A stretch of DNA of 64,000 nucleotides from Straminergon stramineum (GCA_963920665.1 OY987266.1:7259001-7323000); one strand, 5' to 3'; shown: positions 12,601 to 23,946, numbered from the stretch's first letter. The notes: generated by a model from the letters alone, not told the origin. Program-made: numbers and translations.

Positions 12601-13207
12601 TGGCAATCTTCTCTAGTGGCACAGAGGGAGAGCAAGCTCATGAGAAGCTAGACCAGACAATAACTATACTGCACAAGAAAGAAACGCACAAGGAGTCGGG
12701 TGCACAATGGGTTGAACGAGGACACGGAAGCGCTGGAAGACCAAGATATGGAATAATGCCGCGAAAAATTGATGACAAGAGAGGAGAAGAGTGATGAAAG
12801 CTGCAATGAAGGAGAGTCAGAGCACCCATGGCAACTAGTGAGGAACTGTAAATGCAGTAGGAAAGCAGGAAGGAAAGAAGGAAAAGTGTAGGACGAAGAG
12901 GAGCCCTGTCTTACTTGGCAGAGCGTAGGCATGCAATGACACCGGAACTTTGGATGCGTCCGAACGTGGATTGCCTGGCCAAAAACGCATCCCGGGCACC
13001 GTCATCATCATCTTCATGAGCAGAAGGGGCGCGGGACGAGGAGTCGGTGGCACAAAGAGGCTGGGAAGGGCGGTAGAGCTGGCGTTGGGTAGAGAGTGGC
13101 AGCAGGTGGTGAAGAACAACAACAGCAGCAGGAGGGGCATGAAGACGGTGAGGGAAGGCAGACGCATGGAAGCACAAGTCGGCGGCAGCGGCACCAGCCA
13201 CTTCCAT
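9647..13207 (-). CDS. KDPG/KHG aldolase family protein, probably plastidic
   Basis: Predicted 2-dehydro-3-deoxyphosphogluconate aldolase, which splits KDPG to pyruvate and glyceraldehyde 3-phosphate in the Entner-Doudoroff route. Nine exons (in order): 13207-12915, 12319-12265, 11862-11827, 11368-11324, 11046-10963, 10801-10736, 10481-10443, 10246-10147, 9909-9647; phases agree and give 326 aa. Family blocks in order: SGVIACLRSA (exon 1), ALDGGVSVLEVTMTT (exons 2-3; Glu118 is the expected catalytic acid), LAFEYPSATIGAGTVL, GATFLASPVTD, LFIPGAMTPSE, GASCVK+LYPVS across exons 7/8 (Lys206 is the expected Schiff-base lysine), IPIIASSGI, GSTAVILSDAVFNK. The first 60 or so residues are Ala/Ser/Pro-rich and poor in acidic residues, suggesting a plastid transit peptide. 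About 45 residues extend past the barrel. Family assignment is firm; the start and plastid targeting are inferred. Confidence 0.87.
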
Positions 13208-13700
13208 GGTAGCAACTTAACAGAGTAGCATAGGCGTCTGGACCAGCAGACAGAGAGGATGGAGCCAACAAGGCTGATCAACAAGCCCCCTGGGAGGGAC
13301 AGCACGAGTACAAGGACTGCTACCTTAGTTAACTCTGAAACGCTGTCGAGACCGAAAATTGACCTTTGGATGCTTTTGTGTACCTCAGGATGACTGAAAT
13401 TTTCATTTTGTCACCCAAATTTTTGTAACGGAATGACCTGAGGGGAGCACAGTATTCGAGGTCTACAGAACCTTCCAATTTAATGGGATCGATGCTAGCT
13501 GCTCCACATATTTTCGTTTCAGAACAGTTCCAATATGTGCTCCTCGATCCCTCTGGCATTCTCCTCCACGGCACCCTGTAAGAATGGTCAGGGTCGAAAT
13601 TGCTCTATCACTCTGGTTATTGAGACTGAGATATAAGGTGAGCGCGTACACATAATCATAGCGAGGATCAAAAGAAAACCTTATTAATCATGAAGACGAT
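13208..13700 (-). promoter_or_regulatory. upstream region of KDPG aldolase gene
   Basis: This is the stretch 5' of the chosen start. I see no clear TATA box and no convincing upstream in-frame exon. Overlapping ORFs on both strands are shadows of its moderate GC content. Promoter role is inferred from position only. Confidence 0.35.
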
Positions 13701-13924
13701 TCTTTTTTTGTAATGTTGTCTACAACTACCTGAAGCAATCTAATTTCAGGAAAACTAAACTTTCCGCAAAGATGTATGACCGAGCTGAATAGAAAACGAA
13801 ACGAAACGTCAACCTTGATGCATAGAAATTAGAAATATGAATCGAAAGAGTTTTCACCTTCTTCATCACACACTGGTTGTACTTAAAGTCCGGGAAACCG
13901 TGCGCTCAGTCTTAATCTGCTGCC

Positions 13925-14346
13925 CTATCTACAAGGCGCAATAGCTTTGAACCGAGTTGCTAGTGCTGATTGCTTCAGCTGCATTTTCCTCCAATACAGA
14001 GAAATCCAATGCAATTCATACAAGTGAACCAAAATAAACTTAAACCTAAACTCAGTGTCCCCAATTTGAATCATCAGCCCAACATTCTCAATCGTCCTTA
14101 AAAGCCCGCTCTAAATTGAACCATCTTCAAGCGCTTGGCGCCGCAATCGTCATTTTCAATTCACTGCTCATTGCGAGAGTTGAGCTCCGCATTCTAGAAC
14201 TCTTTGATACGATACCGGTGTCAGGAACCCCTCAATCATACAGAGACTCCAATCGCAAGAATCCCAAGACTCCCAAGACCGACATAGATGGTGGCGACAA
14301 TCTGCTTGGACTTCACTGGGAACCTCCTCGCATCAGTAGACGTCAT
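13925..14346 (-). CDS. possible small one-span membrane protein (hypothetical)
   Basis: A candidate two-exon gene: 14346-14242 and 13978-13925, phase 0, GTATGA donor and ATGCAG acceptor, 52 aa. Exon 1 ends in a hydrophobic segment (about residues 18-35, IVATIYVGLGSLGILAIG) after a basic stretch; exon 2 is basic. A telo-box sits about 200 bp upstream (near 14543-14552). If intron 1 is not removed, the ORF stops after 36 aa at 14236. I do not recognise the family; small inner-membrane subunits of mitochondria look like this, but that is only resemblance. The opposite strand has a 145-aa ORF (14116-14553) without recognisable features. Confidence 0.3.
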
Positions 14347-14599
14347 AGCCAAGACTCAGAAACCTCCCCTGCCTTCAAAATTCTGCGAGGGTGGTCCGCT
14401 TCAACCCTACAAGAAAGACTCCCAATTCGATCAAGCCCCCTTTCGAGAATTGCTCAATTCAGTGACAATGTGAGAGCTTGTGTCGAAACCTTCTTCAAAC
14501 CCTTCAAAAGACGACGATTCTCACACAATCTGTGCTTGGGATTTAGGGTTTAAGTCTGCTGCTTCACATGGAATTGAGTACAATAGAAGTTGTAATAAA

Positions 14600-15890
14600 A
14601 TTCTCCGAAGAAGGTTCCTAAATCAGTTGCCAACCACCATAGGCCTGATCGGCTCAGCAAAACAAGACCACTTTCTCTTCCAGAAAGCAAAGAACTTGGA
14701 GAACGACTTCAATCCAACAGATGCTTAAAATTCGCCATTGGTAGTTTCACTTTACATATGCCATGATGCCCAAGACAAAGTTCTTTACACTACCTCTGGG
14801 GATCTACCACAAAATCGGGGGAGGACTCCACGATTTTTGACGACAAGGACTCTACAAAAGAATTCAGCCCCGACAACGAAACAAATTCCGAGCTACAAAT
14901 CACAGAATAGAAAATGATCTTCATGCCTTGAATTCGCTTGGAATTTTTTTTCATCCGATCGCCCCCGGGGAAGACTGTTTAATCGCTTCAACGCAGCTGT
15001 TGAGCGGATTCATCGCAAGCACCCCTTGAGAAAAAAGTGCCTCAAAACGCATCGCAAAAACTGAGCTGGGAGCGTCATTATGCGATAAACGTTCCCCCAT
15101 AAGTAAACGTCCCCAGTCATCCCTGATAATCCTGGGAGCTGGGTTCCTTAGTGTGGAAGCAGACGGACATGCCTGGCCAGTAGTGAAGGGCATGCTTGCC
15201 AGGTCTGTGTTACAGTGCACGCGAAGCCAGCCATTCTTCGTATTTTCTTGTCGTTGGGGCGGATCCAAAAATTTGATTGACGCATACACTGCTGCTGAAA
15301 TTTTGCTGTTTATTTCGTTGTAACTTGGTGCAAGAGTATCAGTAATAGTCAATAATTTTTTATCAAATTTGCTCTGAAATCTGGATAAATGGTTCCATTT
15401 CCTTCCTTACGATTTCTGGAGGCTTGTGGCTTGACCAGAATATTTGATAAAATCTGGGGAATTCAGTCCAAAAAAGAAAGTCTGCGTGAAGGGCTACGAT
15501 GTGCGACACTACTTCTGACATCGGAGGTTTCTATAGCTGGGCTGGGCCGGGCCGGGCATCTGTTGGAGTGCAGTAATGCGCTCGATTTGGTTCCTCCGTT
15601 CAAGCTTTAGGGACCAGGGCTGGAGCTTCCTATAAATGCAAGAACTCAGAATATTGGATCATATCTCCTCTATAAGGGATATTCACAAATTTGTTTCCCA
15701 ACTTACCGTCAGTGAGTGCAGATGAATTGGTAAGGATATGACCCTCATCACTCAAAATCCACAGATAGTATCTCTTCCTGGCCTCCACTAAACCACTTCC
15801 TATCGGTCTCCTACCAAAATACCACTAAAAGAACCTCCGAAAAGCATGATATACATGATCCTCATGTGCATTCGCACCCAGTTTTTCTAC
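14600..15890. other. intergenic stretch with unassigned ORFs
   Basis: A 133-aa ORF (14951-15352, -) and a 73-aa ORF (15389-15610, +) are open but match nothing I know and lack flanking splice-linked partners. A TATA-like CTATAAAT occurs near 15630 (+). I see no repeat structure. Either could be a 5' exon of an unrecognised gene. Confidence 0.35.
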
Positions 15891-15894
15891 TCCC

Positions 15895-17896
15895 TCATAT
15901 TTCCTTTGCTCTCCAGTCAATGGCAGTGTCGTCATCGTCGTCCTCTTCAGAATCATCATCATCGTCAACACCCATGGCCGCCGGGAAAGCCACTACACTT
16001 TCTGCTTTCACCTTTGCCACTCTCTCTTCTTTTGCCTTTCGCAGAATCTCAACTCTCTCCATGAGTGATCTAAACAAAAGAACATATGAACTATCAGTAA
16101 CAGGCTTGCATCTAAAACAAGAAAAGTATTCTTCAATGAGGAAGAAACTCTTGAATGAGACGAGATATTGCTACCAAAACAGACCATGCCAATTGAAAAC
16201 CATCATGCTAAATCCAACATACATTAATGCCACGTACATGACTTAAACTAAAATTGATTGCTTAAAAATCTTGAGCTGTTTAGTAAATACGTAAGAGCCT
16301 TTTAGTTAGGATATAAGTGATACCTTTGCTCGATCCCTTCAAGTTCTTCTCTAATGTCTGCTGCTTCTTCCTGACAGAACATTGAGCTTTGAGTCAGAGA
16401 AAACTTGCGAGAGAGGAGTTAAAGCAAAACTCCGGCGGGAAGGTAAACTACAGTGGAAGAAAAACAAATAAGAATTGCGTCCTTAGAGCAACAAACCTCA
16501 TCTTCTTCTTGCTGAACGTCAGCTGCCACCAAGTCCACCTTGATACTCTTTTGAAACTCTTTATATTCCTCCCTACAACATATGAATTCGATGAGCAATT
16601 GGCAAACAAATTGTGACTTGGTATTCAATACACAAGGCAACAATAGATACAGATAGCAGCAATAAATGCACATGCAAGACATACAAAATCCCACTCATAG
16701 ACAATCTACTTGAACAATGGATTTGGGAAGAAGATTCTCACTTGATGTCAACTTTGGGAGGTTCTAAGCCTCGTGCCCGGTGATCCGCGTCAACATTGTC
16801 AAAGAAACCTTCAGGAACTTTCCCAGATGCAATCTCAGAAGGTGTTGAAGATTTTGCAGGCTGCACAACTCCATTTTGTGTATTTCTGACTATAGGTTCC
16901 TGAATAGCTGGAGCACTAGTGGGTGCCTGCTGCTTGCCTGCTTCTGCAAAACACGCAATGTAAATAGATAGAATCAAATCAAATCCCACTCTCGATCTCC
17001 CACTCCCTTGCATCGCAGTGACTAACGAAATGTGCATGCAGCGTCATATAGATAATCCAAACGAGATATAAAGATCATCACGAGCGTTTACAAAATATTC
17101 TTTCAATAAAATCAATGAATGGTGATCAGAATAGTCTTATTCAAGTAAAGGGACACTTACCATCCACGCGCACTCGTTTAGCACTTGGAGCAGCAGAAGA
17201 GTCGAAAAAATCAGCGGGTAGTTTAGAGGTCGGCGCACTTGGTGTGTCAAAGAAGTCTGCTGGTAGTGCAGTGGAACTGGAAACGGGAGCAGCAGGTGGA
17301 CTGACTTTGGGAGTAGCTGGCGGTCCGGTTGAGTTTATTTTGGGAACAGGTGGAGGTTTTCTAGCATTTACCTGAAATGCACTTCAAGGAATTAGCAAAC
17401 AAGGCGTTTCAGATTTCAAAATTGACTTCTGCGAAATTAAACCATGTGGCTCTTCACAAAAAAATTTCGAGAGCAAAAGCTCTTTGCAGGTAGTTTCAAT
17501 AGTCATAAGAGGCGAGTAAAATCGCTACAGCAGCACCACATACGTCCGCAAGGAACAAACTTCGCCACCTAGAATGGAATGTTATAAAAAAATCCGAACA
17601 CCCAGATGCCCCCATACAGTGGACACAAAAGCCCCAGAAGGTAAATCCGAATCAGCTTGCATCATCCTAAACTCTTCCAAATAAAATTACAAACTATGAA
17701 AGACATCAAAAAACTCAACTCTCAATGTTCAACTTTCCCACTCCATAATTTGATCCTTTCGGCTGCCGTCACAAGCAATGAACACCCTAAACTGCCAATA
17801 AAGAAATCGAGAACTTACAATGCTTGCACGGGTTACAGCTGGGGCGGGCTTGGCAGACTTTGGAAATCGTCTCTTCACAGGTGGCGGTCCCGTCAT
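15895..17896 (-). CDS. ZNF830/ARS1-type nuclear protein lacking visible zinc finger
   Basis: Six exons: 17896-17819, 17371-17161, 16943-16742, 16572-16497, 16370-16324, 16069-15895; phases fit, 262 aa. The family hallmarks are a repeated Leu/Pro-x-DFFD/GFFD motif (LPADFFDTP, LPADFFDSS, VPEGFFDNV), then DADHRARGLEPPK, a charged helical stretch (EEYKEFQKSIKVDL, EEAADIREELEGIEQR, MERVEILRKAKEERV), an acidic run, and the C-terminal DWRA motif. These match animal ZNF830 and plant ARS1-type proteins, which act in the nucleus (RNA processing/DNA damage; ABA and ROS responses in Arabidopsis). Those proteins begin with a C2H2 finger before the FFD repeats; here the first exon reads MTGPPPVKRRFPKSAKPAP and no Cys-x2-Cys...His is visible upstream to 18.6 kb. 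A telo-box lies about 20 bp 5' of the start. Confidence 0.85.
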
Positions 17897-17914
17897 TGCT
17901 TCTTGAATCCCCTT

Positions 17915-17923
17915 AAACCCTAA
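17915..17923. promoter_or_regulatory. telo-box in leader of ZNF830-like gene
   Basis: AAACCCTAA on the plus strand, about 19 bp upstream of the start codon of the minus-strand gene. Telo-boxes are common in promoters and leaders of plant housekeeping genes. Function here is inferred. Confidence 0.55.
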
Positions 17924-17999
17924 ACCTATCTCGCAACTGGCAACCGATTTCACAGCACACACAGTTATATCCTCCCATATTACATCAAAATTCTGCTCC

Positions 18000-18900
18000 T
18001 CAGCAAATTATCACCAAGCCCGTAACGCGCTAGAAGGAAAAACAGATCAGCACCAAAAAATCTACACGCACAAAGACTCCAATAAAAAAAATTCAAACCC
18101 CTAAGACGCGCCTTGAACAAAACGCATCGTTGAAGACAGCAATAACGGAGTCACATACAATAACGATCACTAAACCCCAAAACTGCTAAAAACGAGTGAC
18201 CCACATCGAAACTGAAAAAACCAGGACTTCTCACAGCATTCTCCTCACCTCAAAGGTAGCTCAAAATCTCTCAAACAAACTCTCCCGCTCCCCTGCTAAT
18301 CTGGATGCAGTCTCGCTCTCCGTCAAACCCATTGCTTCTCTCCTTTCAGGAAGACTATAGGCAAATCATTCGCTCAGTGGTAGTCAAAATTGTTTGTAAC
18401 CACCGCTGATAACAATGTGACCTTCCTGGCTGTCACCACCAAGTGTTTGTATTAGTGGAGAATTGCTGAGGGTCGAAATCGGAGAGCTAGGAGACCAAGT
18501 AGATTCCAACTACGCAAGTCCGCAAATTGCAGAGTTGTAAGGTATTTTAGGTTGCATAAGTAGTGCACTGGATGCTATTGAGGAGCTCAATTCACTGAAA
18601 CGATTCAAAGCTACACCTGCGCCGAGAAAATCTTCAATAAGATGCTTGAAAACAGCTTACCAGAAAAATACAACTAAAGTAGACAAGCCTATTACCACCC
18701 TAATTTACAATCTGAATATCTTGGTGCCAACTACAAGAGGGGCACATATTTATTTTAGAGGTGTGAGCATGTTTCATGAATCAAAGTCAAGTGGAATAAA
18801 AAATTTCCAATTAAAATAGTAATTTTTGTGAATTTCTAAAGTAGCCTACCCTAAAATTATAAAATCACCCATAGAGTGGAGTCGTAAAAGTCCTATAAAC
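18000..18900. other. upstream region of ZNF830-like gene, no further gene seen
   Basis: Moderate-GC DNA up to about 18.65 kb, then AT-rich. On the minus strand an ATG at about 18333 opens a short ORF (MGLTESETASRLAGERE...) that stops after roughly 23 residues; it may lie in a 5' leader. I found no exon carrying a C2H2 finger here. Confidence 0.4.
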
Positions 18901-19603
18901 AACCCATGACCGCCAAGTCAAATACTCCCTCCATCTCAAAATGATCTTCCTATTGGCCTTAATATTTTGTCCCAAAATGATCTTCCTCTAAAACATAATG
19001 CTAGCATGTTACATGTGATATTTGATGGAGATTTTTGGCATGCCTCATAGTTATGTAGCTTGATGTGACTCATGACACTTTTCAAAAATATCCCTCTTCT
19101 TGACAATTGGGTCATTTAGAAAACAAAAAGCTCAGTTTAAAAGTTGAATGGTGTACTTGGAAATTTCATTCCAAGAGATTAGAAATAGTGGATTTTAACA
19201 AGCTTTGGAGTTGAAATGATAGACATGAGAGTGTACATACTTGTAGTGATTTTTGTTTGTATATATAGCCTACAAGTTTTGTGAAAAAACATTGATGTTT
19301 ATGCAGGATATTGGATATGTGATGTTGCTAAGAGCTCTAGGAGTAGACTTTGTGAAGTTTTAAGTAGTGTCAATGAACTTTGCATCATGATAAGAAGTTA
19401 TGTGCCAAATGATATGCAAAATATGATAGTTGGCATGAGAGAAACTAACTTGACATTTAGCAAAATTAGAGACATTGTAGGAATATCCAAATCAACAATT
19501 TCAAGGGTCTTGAAGAGATACAATGAATGTGGCTCTATAAAGCCAACAAATAAGCCCATTGGGCCATATAAGTTGAGTGATCAAGGTAGGAGAAGGATCA
19601 TGA

Positions 19604-20834
19604 CACTAGAAGAAAATGAGGGTTTTTGCGACTACAAAAAGCAACTGGTTTTGAGTTGCATAGGATATTTTGCGACTAGTGCTAATTTGGAGCCCCCAAT
19701 TGCAGTGGACAAGTTGCATGTAAGATCATAGTTGCAAATTGTGGTAGCCTACTTAGAACTTCATCAATGAAATTTTTTAACGTGGTTGCTTATGTAGTAT
19801 TTGCTACCACGTGAAGTTAGTCACTCAATTGAAGAGTGTGCAACTTATTGCCAACTCATTTGCGACTAATGTATGACTTGTTTGTGACTCATTTGTGACT
19901 TCATTGCAACGTGTCTATGACTCATTTGCAACATGTCCAATACTTGTAGATTTGTAGATTTTGAAATTGTAATCTCAATGATTCATAGATTTATAGATTT
20001 CAGATCTTTTTTTTTTAATTTCAGAAATTATAATATTGGTATTTAATAGATTTCATTAGTTCCGAAAATTCTACAATTTCAAAGGTTTTAAAAAAAAATG
20101 GATTTTAAATATTTTTAGATTTTTATAAAATGTAGAATCTACAAATTGTTGAAATCTACACACTATAGAAATCTACAAAATGTAAAAATCTATAAAATAT
20201 AGAAATCTTTGAATTCTATTGACATAATTCATTACATTAAAATACAACAACTTACATGTCTTATATGTCCAACCTAATGGTACTCTTCACAATTGATATG
20301 GTACAATTGATATAAGACAATCAAGAAATGACTTTGGAAACGACTAAAAAATGACTAATAAACAACTCTAATTCAACTAGGAAATGACTAGGAATTGACT
20401 TAAGAACAACTAGAAATTGACAAGGAAACAACTAGCCTCATTTTACAATTGTAGTTGCTTTCTAATTGATTTTTAGTCGTTTTTTGCTACAACATATTGG
20501 CACGGTGGATTCCACAACGCATAGACTTGACCACAGTGACAACTATGATGAATATTAGATGAAGAATAATTTACATTCATTTTGAATTTGAACTCTGTTA
20601 CAACTCTCATTATCCTACATTTCATTGTATGAGTGCTATACAACTAAAACAATATATTCACTTCATTCTACAACTACTTTGCAACTAAACATTGTACTAA
20701 TGATGTATAAAAATGACGTCAAACAATGACGTAAGAATTTGGTGCAAATAGAAAAGGCTACAATCGCATGATAGTTGTAGAGGACACTTAGTCGCATTTC
20801 AATTGATTGTGGCAAACATGTTTTTCTTCTAGTG
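19604..20834. mobile_element. CACTA (En/Spm) non-autonomous element with TGA duplication
   Basis: Left end CACTAGAAGAAAATGA and right end (complement) CACTAGAAGAAAAACATG share a 13-bp terminal inverted repeat beginning CACTA. The 3-bp target duplication TGA is perfect (19601-19603 and 20835-20837), as expected for CACTA transposons. Subterminal regions carry repeated GCGACTA/TAGTCG and CAACTA motifs in both orientations. It is 1231 bp with no transposase ORF. Deleting it with one TGA rejoins the host transposase in frame. Confidence 0.9.
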
Positions 20835-21416
20835 TGAGACATCTTGGTAGTAACAACCATGCTCTTCTTGTAGAACTTTGTGAGAATATTACACCTCATG
20901 TGGGCATGAAGACTTTACGTAAAGAGATTCATAAGCTTGGTGTTAGTAGTTGTATTGCGGTTAAGAAACCTTTCTTGAATAATATACATAGGGCTAAGAG
21001 GTTGGCCTTTGCAAAACAACATGTACTTTGGACGGTTCATGATTGGAACAATGTGATTTGGACAAACAAATCATCATTTGAAGTCAAAAAACAATCAAGT
21101 CAAATTAATTCAAGTATAGTGAATAGTTTACAAACGCTACGATTGGGATTGCGTAGGACCTACATTCAAATCCGGAAGAACTTCAATCAATATGGTATGG
21201 GGTGCTTTCACTAGCTCTACTAAATCTTATTTGGTGTTATTTCTTCCCAACAAACCCACCACTCCAGACTTTGTAGAGATAGTGTATGAGGGAACATTAG
21301 GCATTATTATTGGCACCATGACCACCTCATTTTGATGGAAGATGGTGCACTAGTATATTGCAGCAATGCACAAAAGTTTGGGAGGAAACTTGGATTGACA
21401 AAGCTTGAATGGCTGA

Positions 21417-22324
21417 GTGATTGCAAGAATCACTTGTCAATTTTGTTGCATTTGGGGGATTTTTTTAGGAGTACCTTAAAATTAAAAAATTTATATTTAA
21501 AAAATTAAAAAAATATGACTAATGTATATACCTTTAAGATGAGGGTACCCAAGGAAGGAATTGTACAGAAAAATTCTCTAAGTAGGAGAACTAGAAAAGT
21601 ACTAAGTCTTAAGAAAATACATACCTTGATGTTTTAATTAGGGAAAAATAGTAAAAATAAGTAATACACAAAATAAAAACTGAACATTTGCAACAATCCT
21701 ATGGAGATGGTCATTCACTAAAAAAACCACCAAAATAATGTTTTATATGTTTCAAAATGCAAGTAGAAAGAAACTCACTTTATAGACTTCCACACTACAA
21801 AAAATTAATTATTTTCAAAATTCATTCTTAGAATAGCTACAAGTCTACTACATTGAATAGGGGTGTTAAGGGGATAAAAAAATTAAAGGGTCTAATTGTA
21901 GAAATTTGTAGATATTTGAAACATGATGTACATCTCCAAACACTTCAATAACAACTAATATACAATAAAGGTAGATATTTATATAGTGTGGAACGTCAAT
22001 TAATTACTACGGGTCTCCTTAATATCCCTATTCAATGTAGAAGACCATCTCATCCAAATTTCAACTTAAAATTTGTTGTTTGGGGTTCTAAATGGCACGA
22101 AAAAACTCTAAATTGGCAAGTGTGACATTGAATTGGGTTCTATTTTTGGATAGTAAGTTATTTTTGAAAATTATGAAAAAAAATTACTAAAAGTGTATGA
22201 TAGTCATGAGTACTTTCCTTGTAAATCTTGAGTTATTTGGAGCCAAAACACAAAAGTTATGGCCAGAAAACAAATTAGCATACATTGTGCAACATAAAAT
22301 AGGACAAGTGTTTCTTGCAATCAC
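21417..22324. mobile_element. TIR element inserted in the transposase, unclassified
   Basis: The left end GTGATTGCAAGAATCACTTG and right end (complement) GTGATTGCAAGAAACACTTG are 20-bp inverted repeats with one mismatch. The coding sequence continues on the other side (KLEW before, SDLNP after). It is 908 bp and AT-rich, without coding capacity. A clear target duplication is not visible, so the superfamily is unresolved. Confidence 0.75.
21848..22040. repeat. internal foldback within the 21417 element
   Basis: CTACATTGAATAGGGGTGTT at 21848 is repeated inverted as AATATCCCTATTCAATGTAG ending at 22040, with arms of about 27 bp. It may be a smaller foldback element nested in the larger one, or part of its structure. 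Confidence 0.55.
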
Positions 22325-23033
22325 CAGGCCAACAGATTCTCTTGTCTGACCTCAATCCTATTGTAAACACATGGAAGCAAGTCAAAGATCAAGTGCAAAA
22401 AAGACGTAGACCCCAAAACATAGATGAAATGTAGACAACAATGAACTTGGCATGGGAGGATATATCTTGAGAAAGCATCCAAAAGTTGATTTCTACTATA
22501 CCAAATTGAATGGAAGTTGTAACAACAATTAAAGGTGGTAGCACTCAATGGTAGCGGATGTACCTCTTTGTTTGAACATAGTTTCTAGTGAATAAGACAT
22601 ATTGTAAAATTTCTGTTATAGTAGGCTTCTACAATACTATAGCTCTCTAATGGTACCTTATATGACTACTTTTGTTCAAATCTTTTTGCAATACATGAAC
22701 TTCTTTTCCTTTGCCTTGAATGTATTTGAAAGAAAATTGTTAAATTCATTAAAGTCACATAAAGGAAAATTTTACCTACACAACGTGAGTTTTTGTAATA
22801 TGAAAGATGTGGACAATGATGTTCCCAAAATACATGTGCAATCAAGTTTTAAAAAATCATCACATTTATTTTTCAATTAATTATTATGTAAAGTCATGAA
22901 AAACAAATAAAATAATTCACCAAAAATGGAGTTCCTATTTTTAAACATTGAAATTTTATATGTTGGTTAAGATTCTATAAAGCAATAGATTTAATAGAAT
23001 AGTTTTGATAGAAATTTTGTAAGATTATATTAA

Positions 23034-23946
23034 CCCCTAAATGTTTTCGACTATGTTTTCACCAAAAACGCTCCAAAATTGTCATTTCTAGTACAAGTAC
23101 CAAATTTTAGAAAATAAAAAATTTGGGACACATTTAACCATAAGATCTTGTACTACACTAATTTGAAAAGATGTGGAAAAAATTTCAGAAACTTCTACGG
23201 TGTAGATTGTAAGATATTAGCATTTGAATTGACAGAAATCCTTTTGGGGGCCTTGTGAAAAAACGGGCAGCTGCACTTCACAAGGTCACATTTGTACGAA
23301 AAAAATTCCAAAATGGTGGTTACTCTTTGGATTCATTCTTCAAGGCAAGTTGGCTACATGCTTGAAAAAATTCAGATCATTTGGAATTGTACAACATATA
23401 GGGGAAAAAAAGTAAGTACAAAGAAGTATAACTGAATGATTCAAAATACTAAATTGTAAAGAATTTTGTTATGGAATTGAAAAATGCCAATCCCAATGGT
23501 TGTAATGTTGTAATCAACAATCTACATACTATGATTTTATTTTTTTCAAAAAATATTGGAAATTGAGTTAAATAAAGGACTTCAAAGTTTATTTTAGAGT
23601 AGAGAATCTGAAATTGCCTGCAAACTAAAACTCCTCATAACTTTCATCTCATGAATCAAAATGGAATGATTCAAAGCTTTCCATTTACATATATATCTAG
23701 AAAACCAATTTCATATTTTTATTTCTTAAAGAAATTTTTGGGCTGCTCGAAGATCAATGAAAAAATACATATTATGCAATAATTTTTTAACCATGTAGTG
23801 AAAAGTTATGAAATTTTTTGGGTGTTAAAGCTACTCCTTGGGCACATGTTATGTGAAAATTTCAAAGAGAAAAAGAAAAACTCCATTTGTAGTGAGCTGC
23901 CCAAAATTGCTATGTTGCCAAAAAAACTAGTTTAGGCATTTAGGGG
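23034..23946. mobile_element. piggyBac-like TTAA-flanked element, copy 1
   Basis: TTAA flanks at 23030-23033 and 23947-23950. The terminal inverted repeat is CCCCTAAATG. It is 913 bp and closely similar along its whole length, same orientation, to 32036-32968 in a CFAP44 intron. No transposase ORF, so a non-autonomous derivative. Family assignment rests on the TTAA target and TIR only. Confidence 0.78.

Larger units (their letters stand above)
19387..22554 (+). pseudogene. Tc1/mariner transposase pseudogene, split by two insertions
   Basis: Three fragments read in order. 19387-19603: helix-turn-helix domain (IRDIVGISKSTISRVLKRYN followed by GxPYKLSDQGRRRI). 20835-21416: central domain (NNVIWTNKSSFE, then in another frame SINMVWGAF and LMEDGALVYCS). 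22325-22554: SDLNPIVNTWKQVK and a C-terminal helix. Against the DDE family pattern (TDES...MED/QDNAPxH...DLNPIENxW) the first acidic residue is Asn and the final Glu is Val. One frameshift and at least three stops are present in the last two fragments. The changes TDE>TNK and the TGA/TAG stops fit C-to-T (or G-to-A) decay of methylated DNA. The gene is dead. Confidence 0.85.
18925..22560 (+). mobile_element. Tc1/mariner-type element, decayed, right end not identified
   Basis: The left terminus CTCCCTCCATCTCAAAATG follows TA (18923-18924) and is shared with the MITE at 2840-3386. It carries a transposase pseudogene (19387-22554), interrupted by a CACTA element (19604-20834) and a second TIR element (21417-22324). 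I could not find a matching GGGACGGAGGG-type right terminus; it may be deleted or lie past 22560. Confidence 0.75.

Noticed and set aside
12835..13305. 156-aa and other minus/plus ORFs overlapping KDPG aldolase exon 1
   Set aside because: They are alternative frames of the transit-peptide exon. Only the frame starting at 13207 leads into the aldolase motif.
14116..14553. 145-aa plus-strand ORF
   Set aside because: No motif, no splice-linked partners, composition of a non-coding shadow, and it overlaps a better minus-strand candidate.
14951..15352. 133-aa minus-strand ORF
   Set aside because: Open by length only. No recognisable domain, no support from context; left as unassigned.
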